From an uncultured Flavobacterium sp. (GTDB taxonomy: Bacteria; Bacteroidota; Bacteroidia; Flavobacteriales; Flavobacteriaceae), in the NCBI GenBank assembly GCA_947631175.1, contig CANRKI010000007.1:1-42986 (forward strand): DNA of 42,986 bases, given 5' to 3'. A program made the translations under genes and the position numbers. The notes beneath the pieces are model-generated. The model was not told the origin of the DNA, made no database searches, and saw only the letters and a list, made by a program, of their open reading frames with translations. Shown here piece by piece: positions 24,307 to 33,080 of the stretch. The stretch's first letter is position 1. Every line of letters starts with the position of its first letter.

Positions 24307-25170
24307 ATGAATAAGATTGTACAAGATTTAAAAATATATTACAAAAACGGAGATTTAGCGCAAAAAATAATTTTTTGGAATGTAGCCATCTCCATTGTGT
24401 TTTTCTTGTTACAAGCTTTTTATCCACCAGCAAAAGATTTAATTTTAAATTGGTTTAGCTTATCAGCCGCAGGTTATACAAGTTTATTAAAACCTTGGTC
24501 GTATTTTACTTATGCCTTTTTACATGCCGATATTTTTCATTTACTAAGTAATATTATCATGTTACATTTTGCTGCAAAATTGTTTTATACGTACTTTAAA
24601 AATATGCAATTTTTAACCGTATTTTTTGGTGGTGTAGTATTTGCAGGAATTATTTATATATTAGCATCGGTGCTTTTTAACATGCAAAATGTTTTAGTAG
24701 GCGCATCTGCAGGCGTACTTGCCGTTTTGTTTGCGGTTGTAAGTTACAACCCTCATTACGAGGTACGGCTAATTTTGATTGGTAAAGTAAAACTTTGGAT
24801 GATTGGCCTTTTCTTAATTTTATTTTTCATTATACAAATTCCAACATCAAATTTAGGAGGACATATTGCTCATTTTGCTGGTTTGTTTTTTGGATGGTTT
24901 TATACCAAACTGTTATTTAAAGGAACAGATTTGGCACTGATTCCCGAAAAAACAGCTGCTTATTTTAATTTTAAAAGAAAAAAAACGCCATTTAAAAAAG
25001 TATATCACAACAAAAATAAAGCCCCTCAAAAAAATAAAAACCTATCTGATTTAAACGATCTTGATAAACAAAAACGTATTGATGATATTTTAGATAAAAT
25101 AAGTCAATCAGGATATGACAGTTTAACTCAAGTCGAAAAAGATTTTCTATTTAGAGCAGGAAAAAATTAA
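24307..25170 (+). CDS. Rhomboid intramembrane serine protease (second), with soluble C-terminal tail
   Basis: A 287-residue rhomboid: FTYAFLHADIFHLLSNIIML (His78, Asn82), catalytic Ser134 in VGASAGV, and GGHIAHFAG with the catalytic His probably 189. Residues 1-20 are a soluble lead-in. After the last helix there is a basic tail (FKRKKTPFKKVYHNKNKAP) and a helical C-terminal module, KQKRIDDILDKISQSGYDSL followed by TQVEKDFLFRAG. This tail is found on many Bacteroidetes rhomboids. It starts 3 bp after the first rhomboid gene. Confidence 0.92.
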   Translation: MNKIVQDLKIYYKNGDLAQKIIFWNVAISIVFFLLQAFYPPAKDLILNWFSLSAAGYTSLLKPWSYFTYAFLHADIFHLLSNIIMLHFAAKLFYTYFKNMQFLTVFFGGVVFAGIIYILASVLFNMQNVLVGASAGVLAVLFAVVSYNPHYEVRLILIGKVKLWMIGLFLILFFIIQIPTSNLGGHIAHFAGLFFGWFYTKLLFKGTDLALIPEKTAAYFNFKRKKTPFKKVYHNKNKAPQKNKNLSDLNDLDKQKRIDDILDKISQSGYDSLTQVEKDFLFRAGKN

Positions 25171-25171
25171 A

Positions 25172-26218
25172 ATGCGTAAATTATCAATACTAAATAAATT
25201 TGCCTTTTTTTTAAACATTATACTAACTCTTGTGACGTTGGTAGGCTATTTATTGCCTTATGTTGCACCAAAAAAATTTCCTGTTTTATCTGTATTGTCA
25301 CTTGGTTTACCTTTTTTACTACTTTTAAACTTACTTTTTTTACTTTATTGGGGATTACAGGGCAAACGTCAAATTATTTTACCGACTTTAGTATTTATTA
25401 TTGGACTTCCTTTTTTTAATCTTTTTTATAAGATTAACTACTCCAACAAACAAAAACAACCCGATGATGTAGTCATTATGAGCTACAACGTACATCTTTT
25501 TAATAAATTTGAATGGATGCCAAACGTAGAAGTAACCGATGATGTCGCTGCTTTTGTAAAAATAAACAAAGTTGATATTGTTTGTCTGCAAGAATTTACG
25601 CCAAATGCAAAATTTAGATTACCTGGTTTTAATTACAAACATATTATTACTAAAGGAAAAAATATTCAGTCTGGATTGGCAATCTATTCAAAATATCCAA
25701 TTGTGAATCGTGGAAATTTAAATTTTGAAAACAGCAACAACAACGCCATTTATGTTGATATTAATTTAAAGGGAACTATAGTTAGAGTTTATACCATGCA
25801 TTTGGAATCGATTCGAATAGCAAACGATATCAATACAACTCCTAATGAAATTGATGAAACGAAATCACGAAAAATTTTCAATAAACTGAAAACTGCTTTT
25901 ACAGATCAACAATCGCAGGCCGAAACTATTTACGAACACCGTAAAGACTTAAAAATTCCAGTAATTGTAGCTGGAGATATGAATAATAGTGCTTTTTCAT
26001 ACGTTTACAGAACCATTCGTGGCGAATTAAACGACAGTTTTGTTGAAGCAGGAAGAGGCTTTGGCAAATCGTATGATTTTGATTTATATCCTGCCCGAAT
26101 TGATTATATTTTTACGGATAAGCGTTTTCAAGTCAATCAATTTTCAACTTTTCAGGATTTCAGAAAATCAGATCACTTTCCTATCATCACACATTTTACT
26201 ATAAGTAAAGAAGAATAA
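25172..26218 (+). CDS. Endonuclease/exonuclease/phosphatase-family protein with membrane anchor
   Basis: 348 residues. Residues 1-95 hold three hydrophobic helices (FFLNIILTLVTLVGYLLPYV, LPFLLLLNLLFLLYWG, PTLVFIIGLPFFNLFY). The remainder is an EEP-fold metal-dependent phosphohydrolase: SYNVHLFNKF, the catalytic Glu in VCLQEF, MHLESIR, VIVAGDMNN, RIDYIF and the final SDHFPIITHF with its His/Asp. The family covers nucleases, sphingomyelinases and inositol phosphatases. With the anchor and flavobacterial context, an envelope-side phosphodiesterase is most likely. It starts 1 bp after the rhomboid gene. Confidence 0.9.
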   Translation: MRKLSILNKFAFFLNIILTLVTLVGYLLPYVAPKKFPVLSVLSLGLPFLLLLNLLFLLYWGLQGKRQIILPTLVFIIGLPFFNLFYKINYSNKQKQPDDVVIMSYNVHLFNKFEWMPNVEVTDDVAAFVKINKVDIVCLQEFTPNAKFRLPGFNYKHIITKGKNIQSGLAIYSKYPIVNRGNLNFENSNNNAIYVDINLKGTIVRVYTMHLESIRIANDINTTPNEIDETKSRKIFNKLKTAFTDQQSQAETIYEHRKDLKIPVIVAGDMNNSAFSYVYRTIRGELNDSFVEAGRGFGKSYDFDLYPARIDYIFTDKRFQVNQFSTFQDFRKSDHFPIITHFTISKEE

Positions 26219-26221
26219 TTT

Positions 26222-26776
26222 ATGTACAAAAGTTATGTTTTTTGTTTAGAAGTTTTGTCAGAAAAATCTACCAATCAATCGACTAATTTATTGTTATTTT
26301 TAGAACAATTAGCCCAACATTTTAATATTGATAATGTATATCAAACTTGCGAAGATATTGAAGGTTTTGAAAATAGTTTGCAAATTTTATTATACGAAGA
26401 TCGCCATTTTAAAGACTATAACATTTTATACTTTAATGTAAAAGGAAGCGAAAATCAAATTGATATTGATAATTACTTTTATAGCTTTGAGGAAATTGCG
26501 GAACTTTTTGAAGGAAAATTATCAAACAAAATCATACATTTTACCAATACATTTTTATTAAATATCACGCCCGAAGAAGCACAATATTTTATAGACGTTA
26601 CTGGTGCAAAAGGTATTTCTGGCTACAGTAAAAAAGCCCCCGTTTTAAGTACAGTTTTAGATGGATTTTATTTTAATTTGTGCCAAACTATTACAGATCC
26701 TATTGAACTTGTCGAAACGCTTTACGACGAAAAATATGCACTTTGCAAAACCTTAGGCTTTACTTTTTATTATTAA
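26222..26776 (+). CDS. DUF6642-like protein of unknown function
   Basis: A 184-residue soluble protein starting 3 bp after the EEP gene. The alternating pattern (YVFCLEVLSE, then YNILYFNVKGSENQI, then IIHFTNTFLLNITPEEAQYF, then GAKGISGYSKKAPVLSTVLDGFYF) resembles proteins I know as DUF6642, which have a caspase/CHAT-like alpha-beta layout. The catalytic His-Cys pair of CHAT proteases cannot be assigned, so I claim no activity. Its last 24 bp overlap the end of the convergent MocR gene. Confidence 0.6.
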   Translation: MYKSYVFCLEVLSEKSTNQSTNLLLFLEQLAQHFNIDNVYQTCEDIEGFENSLQILLYEDRHFKDYNILYFNVKGSENQIDIDNYFYSFEEIAELFEGKLSNKIIHFTNTFLLNITPEEAQYFIDVTGAKGISGYSKKAPVLSTVLDGFYFNLCQTITDPIELVETLYDEKYALCKTLGFTFYY

Positions 26777-28255
26777 ATTCAATAAAATTTGCTGCAATTT
26801 TGTGCCAAAAAGATGTAATTCTTCAAGAGTCAAATTTGCAAAGCCAACTCGCATAGCTGTATATTTTTGATTTTGATATAAATTTATTCTTGAAATATGA
26901 ACTTGACTTTGTTTTAGTTGCTCTTGCAATTCGGTTAAATTTACAGAAACCTTAAATTGCAACCAAAGCGCCAAACCACCAGTTGGAACAGCTGCTGTGA
27001 GGTATTCATTTAAATTTGTTTCAATAAAATTTATCATAAAATCCCTACGACTTTTATATTCTTTCAACGCTTTTTTCATATAACGATGCATATCACCTTC
27101 GTTTATCATATCTGCTAAAGCTTGCTGTAACACAACATCAGATTGCGTATCTATTAATTGTAAATGCTTTTTTGCTTGAATGATTAAGTTTTGAGGTGCA
27201 ACCACAAAAGAAGTCCTAAAATTAGGAAGTAAAGCCTTACCAAATGTACCTAAATAAACCACCACTCCATCAGTATCAGCACTAGCTAAAGGTAACATAG
27301 CCGCTTTTTCATAATTAAATTCGTAATCATAATCATCCTCAATAATTATAAAACCAAATTTTTTAGCCAATTCTAAAAGCAACATTCTGCGCGAAGCACT
27401 TAACGTTACCGTGGTTGGATAGTGATTTTGAGGTGTAATATAAATGGCTCTAATTGTATTTTCTTTTAAAAAAGATTCTAATTTTTCTATATTTAAACCT
27501 TGCGCATCAACTTCAAGCGGAATTAATTTGGCACCAACTTGCTGAAAAATCATGTTAGCTTTATAATTGCCAATTGCAGCAACCACAACTAAATCATTTT
27601 TAGACAATAAAACTTGAGAAATCAAATGCAAGCTCATTTCTGCACTCCGAGTAGGCAAAATATTTTGAGGAAGTAAATGCAGACCACGGGTTAAATTTAA
27701 ATAATTTGTAAGTTGATTTTTAAAAAATTGATTTTCTTGCTGCGCATCGAGCAACTTATAAGTAACTGGCTTGCGCTTTAATGCTGCGCTATAACTTTGA
27801 GTTAAGCTTTTTATGTGAATTAAACGCAAATCGGGCGTTCCATCAGTTACAACAATATCATTACGCTCTGGCTTTTCAATCGGTAAATCTAATAATGTCG
27901 ATTTTTTAACTTCAAAACCAGTTTCGGTTGGATAATTGGTAACCAAACGTAACGCTTTAGGTTTATCCTTTTTACTGAACGAAAATTCAGACATAATTAC
28001 AAAAGTGCCAATATTTGGCTTTGCTTCAACCCAACCTTGAGCTTCGAGTTCATGAATTCCGGCAATAATTGTTTTACGATGTACTTGCAAATCTTGGGCT
28101 AAAATTCGGGTTCCGGGTAATTTACTTCCAACCGGAATAATTCCTCGTTGTATAGCAATAATTATTTGTTGCGCAATTTGTAGGTAAATTGGGGTTTGTA
28201 AACTTTTATCTAATAAAATTACTTGATTAATGTGACTTACAACCGGACTACTCAT
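26753..28255 (-). CDS. MocR-type regulator (GntR wHTH fused to PLP aminotransferase fold)
   Basis: A 500-residue fusion. Residues 15-85 are a GntR winged helix (TPIYLQIAQQIIIAIQRGII, then GSKLPGTRILAQDLQVHRKTI, then GWVEAKPNIGTFV). Residues 120-500 are a fold-type I aminotransferase with IIEDDYDYEFNY and the PLP lysine in YLGTFGKALLPNFR. Such proteins (PdxR, GabR, TauR) regulate nearby genes using PLP or a PLP adduct as the signal, usually by binding direct repeats in a divergent promoter. Here the divergent neighbour is a TonB-dependent receptor, the natural candidate target. Confidence 0.92.
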   Translation of the reverse strand: MSSPVVSHINQVILLDKSLQTPIYLQIAQQIIIAIQRGIIPVGSKLPGTRILAQDLQVHRKTIIAGIHELEAQGWVEAKPNIGTFVIMSEFSFSKKDKPKALRLVTNYPTETGFEVKKSTLLDLPIEKPERNDIVVTDGTPDLRLIHIKSLTQSYSAALKRKPVTYKLLDAQQENQFFKNQLTNYLNLTRGLHLLPQNILPTRSAEMSLHLISQVLLSKNDLVVVAAIGNYKANMIFQQVGAKLIPLEVDAQGLNIEKLESFLKENTIRAIYITPQNHYPTTVTLSASRRMLLLELAKKFGFIIIEDDYDYEFNYEKAAMLPLASADTDGVVVYLGTFGKALLPNFRTSFVVAPQNLIIQAKKHLQLIDTQSDVVLQQALADMINEGDMHRYMKKALKEYKSRRDFMINFIETNLNEYLTAAVPTGGLALWLQFKVSVNLTELQEQLKQSQVHISRINLYQNQKYTAMRVGFANLTLEELHLFGTKLQQILLNLIIKSKA

Positions 28256-28288
28256 AACTTAAAAAATGGACTATTAATATACACCGGA
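28242..28288. promoter_or_regulatory. Candidate MocR operator with direct repeats
   Basis: Between the MocR gene and the receptor gene, GGACTACTCATA (28245-28256) and GGACTATTAATA (28268-28279) match at 10 of 12 positions, 23 bp apart. ACCGGA also occurs twice (28242-28247 and 28283-28288). MocR proteins such as GabR bind spaced direct repeats. One copy overlaps the start of the MocR gene. Confidence 0.3.
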
Positions 28289-28323
28289 AAGATACGAAGT
28301 TTGCTGAATAAAAAAATAATACA

Positions 28324-30201
28324 ATGAAAAAGAATTACTCCCTATTGCTTTTATCTTATTTATTTACAGTAGGAATACACGGTCAAAATATAAAAATTGA
28401 TAGTACAAAAAACCAAACATTAAACGAAATTATCATTACAGAAAATAGATTGCAAATTCCGTTTGATAAAACAGCACGAAACATACAAATTATTACTGCT
28501 GCTACAATCGAAAAATTACCAGCTAAAAGCATCAACGAAGTTTTAAATTTAATTGCTGGAGTTGATATTAGACAAAGAGGTCCATTTGGTACGCAAGCAG
28601 ATATTAGCATCGATGGCGGAAGTTTTGAACAAACTTTAATTTTACTAAACGGAATAAAAATTTCGGACGCACAAACCGCTCATCACTCATTAAACATTCC
28701 TGTCCCGCTAGATGCTATTGAACGTATTGAAGTTTTAAAAGGAGCTTCGGCTAGAATTTATGGAATAAATGCGTTAACCGGCGCTGTAAACATAGTTACT
28801 AAAAAAGTAAAAAATAACAGCTTAAATGCTAATTTATATGCAGGATCGTCGTTTAAAAACAAAGAGCAAAATGATGGAAATGGAATGTATTGGGGTGGCG
28901 GAGCGCAAATATATGGCACAGTTTTTAAAGATAGTCACAACCATTTAATCGCATTTAGCAAAGATCAATACAACGGACAGCGTTACAATTCGGGCTCGGA
29001 TACATATAAAGGTTTTTATCAAAATCAAATTGATCTAAATTCGAAGAACAATTTACAAGTTATGGCTGGATACATTCATAACGCGTTTGGTGCTAATGGT
29101 TTTTATGCTGCGCCTGGCGATAAAGAGTCGTTCGAAATTGTAAATACAGCATTAGCTAGTATTGGTTCGTCTCATAAAATAACCGAAAACTTTACTTTAA
29201 AACCTAGAATTAGTAATCGATACAATGAAGACGATTATAGATATTTTAGAAATGATTTATCGAGAGCGCGATCAGAACATTTTAGTAACGCATTCAGTAC
29301 CGAATTACATGGGATTTATACTACAAAATTTGGAAATTTTGGATTAGGTTGGGAAAGTAGATGGGAACAGATTGAAAGTAGTAACTTAGGAGAACATAAG
29401 CGAAATAATCATGGTGCTTATGCTGAATACAGATTTACAATTGCACAAAAATTATTTGTAAATGCGGGCGCTTACGCAAATTATAATTCGGTTTACGGCT
29501 GGCAAGTTTTTCCAGGAGTTGACCTAGGCTATCAAATACATTCCAATTTAAACTTTGGAGTCAATGTGGGATCGAGTCAACGTATTCCATCGTTTACGGA
29601 TTTACATTTGAATCAAAGACCTGGAAATATTGGAAATCCTGACTTAAAAAGCGAAAATGCTTTGCAATATGAAGCCATTTTAAAATATAATAAAAAGAGT
29701 TGGTTGGGGCAAGTGGGATATTTTCATAGAAACATTACCAATTTTATTGATTGGGTTCGCCAAGATTCGACCGTACCATATCAACCTTTTAATTTAGGGG
29801 AAGTTCAAATGCAAGGATGGCATGCTCAGATTAAAAACACATTTAAAATAGCAACCAACAAATCAATAAATTTAGGGATAAGTTATTATTATTTACAACC
29901 CGAAAATTTAGAGCGTGATTCAAATAGTACCTCAAAATATGTGGTCGAGAATTTAAAACACCAAGTCATTGCTTTGGCAGGTTTTACATCAAAAGCTTTT
30001 TATGTACAAACATCACATCGTTATCAAAAGAGAGAACTAAATTCGGGTTACGGGATAACCGATTTGCGCTTAGGATATACCTTAAACAAAGCAACTATTT
30101 ATGTTGATGCTACAAATGTACTTGATGTAAAATATAAAGAAATTGCGGCTGTACCAATGCCAAGTAGATGGATAAGTTTAGGATTAAAATATAATTGGTA
30201 A
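28324..30201 (+). CDS. TonB-dependent outer-membrane receptor (BtuB-like size)
   Basis: A 625-residue outer-membrane importer. Signal peptide MKKNYSLLLLSYLFTVGIHGQ, then a TonB-box-like region (NQTLNEIIITENRL). The plug domain follows at about residues 45-160 (INEVLNLIAGVDIRQRG, SIDGGSFEQTLILLNG, ERIEVLKGASARIYG, GAVNIVTKK). The rest is beta-barrel, ending with aromatic SLGLKYNW. It lacks the CarboxypepD-like domain and the SusD partner of glycan systems, and its size matches BtuB/CirA-type receptors for vitamins or metal chelates. Substrate unknown; the divergent PLP-sensing regulator hints at a small amine or vitamin. Confidence 0.9.
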   Translation: MKKNYSLLLLSYLFTVGIHGQNIKIDSTKNQTLNEIIITENRLQIPFDKTARNIQIITAATIEKLPAKSINEVLNLIAGVDIRQRGPFGTQADISIDGGSFEQTLILLNGIKISDAQTAHHSLNIPVPLDAIERIEVLKGASARIYGINALTGAVNIVTKKVKNNSLNANLYAGSSFKNKEQNDGNGMYWGGGAQIYGTVFKDSHNHLIAFSKDQYNGQRYNSGSDTYKGFYQNQIDLNSKNNLQVMAGYIHNAFGANGFYAAPGDKESFEIVNTALASIGSSHKITENFTLKPRISNRYNEDDYRYFRNDLSRARSEHFSNAFSTELHGIYTTKFGNFGLGWESRWEQIESSNLGEHKRNNHGAYAEYRFTIAQKLFVNAGAYANYNSVYGWQVFPGVDLGYQIHSNLNFGVNVGSSQRIPSFTDLHLNQRPGNIGNPDLKSENALQYEAILKYNKKSWLGQVGYFHRNITNFIDWVRQDSTVPYQPFNLGEVQMQGWHAQIKNTFKIATNKSINLGISYYYLQPENLERDSNSTSKYVVENLKHQVIALAGFTSKAFYVQTSHRYQKRELNSGYGITDLRLGYTLNKATIYVDATNVLDVKYKEIAAVPMPSRWISLGLKYNW

Positions 30202-30207
30202 AAAAAA

Positions 30208-30230
30208 ACCATTGTGAATTTCACAATGGT
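30208..30230. terminator. Bidirectional terminator between the receptor gene and gyrB
   Basis: Stem ACCATTGTGA/TCACAATGGT (30208-30217 with 30221-30230), loop of 3, A-run before and T-run after; it works for both convergent genes. Confidence 0.87.
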
Positions 30231-30240
30231 TTTTTTTATT

Positions 30241-32386
<2,146 letters not shown>

Positions 32387-32412
32387 AAAGTCAGAAAAAA
32401 ATTCTGACTTTT
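32387..32412 (-). terminator. Terminator of the Gre-like gene
   Basis: Stem AAAAGTCAGAA/TTCTGACTTTT (32387-32397 with 32402-32412). The T-run on the minus strand is strong, so it stops transcription coming from the gene at 32510 before the gyrB promoter. Confidence 0.8.
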
Positions 32413-32509
32413 AAACAAACAAACAAATAATTATTCTCATTACAATTCCACACTATCATGGTACTTAATATCTTTATAACGTTTTATTTTGGATAATATT
32501 TTATAGGAT

Positions 32510-32965
32510 TTAAATTACATTTAAAATTTTCATCTTATTCCCATTAAATACTATCTCATCACCGCTTTTTTTCCCTTTCAGGTACTGATAAATAGGCGCT
32601 TGAGTAGATATTGGATAAACGATATTATTTTTATGATTAAAATGTGGTAACGCCTCACTAACAAAGAAAAATCCATTTTTAACCTCAATCAAACTCCCTA
32701 AACCTACAATTTGATGTGATATATTAATAGAAAGCGATTTTAACGCTAATTTTTGTTGTAAAGTTTGCGTGAGCTTATTGGTTAATTTTTCTTGCTCTAA
32801 GTGCATCATAGCTAAACCTACTTCGTGTTTATCGCCAGCCGATCCTTTGGCATCATTTTGAGCATCGATAGTTAGACCTTCTATTTGAATTTGAAAATTT
32901 TGAATTTTAATTTCGACTTGTTTAAGTAATAAATCTAATATCTGTTTTTTATCTTCAATTGTCAT
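32510..32965 (-). CDS. GreA/GreB-like transcription factor family protein
   Basis: A 151-residue protein. N-terminal 80 residues form the helical, coiled-coil-like half (DKKQILDLLLKQVEIKIQNF, KGSAGDKHEVGLAMMHLEQEKL, LTQTLQQKLAL). The rest is a Gre-like C-terminal domain ending in GKKSGDEIVFNGNKMKIL. In Flavobacteriaceae such proteins are often labelled 3-oxoacyl-ACP synthase, which the sequence does not support. The acidic tip residues of GreA (DAxE region, here roughly DAQND) suggest interaction with RNA polymerase, but cleavage activity is unproven. It has its own -7 box and terminator. Confidence 0.72.
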   Translation of the reverse strand: MTIEDKKQILDLLLKQVEIKIQNFQIQIEGLTIDAQNDAKGSAGDKHEVGLAMMHLEQEKLTNKLTQTLQQKLALKSLSINISHQIVGLGSLIEVKNGFFFVSEALPHFNHKNNIVYPISTQAPIYQYLKGKKSGDEIVFNGNKMKILNVI

Positions 32966-33004
32966 TTTTATATTTTTTTATAGAAGAAATTTACTTCGTA
33001 AATT

Positions 33005-33012
33005 CAAAAATA
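33005..33012 (-). promoter_or_regulatory. -7 promoter element of the Gre-like gene
   Basis: TATTTTTG on the minus strand fits TAnnTTTG and lies immediately after the nrdJ terminator. Confidence 0.3.
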
Positions 33013-33020
33013 CAAAAAGA

Positions 33021-33043
33021 GGATGTCTAACTATCAGACATCC
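33021..33043 (-). terminator. Terminator of the ribonucleotide reductase gene
   Basis: Stem GGATGTCT/AGACATCC (33021-33028 with 33036-33043). On the minus strand it is followed by CTCTTTTTG, 38 bases after the stop codon. Confidence 0.8.
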
Positions 33044-33080
33044 CCTTTTTTTCTATGAGGGAGGGAAATAAAATTCGTTT

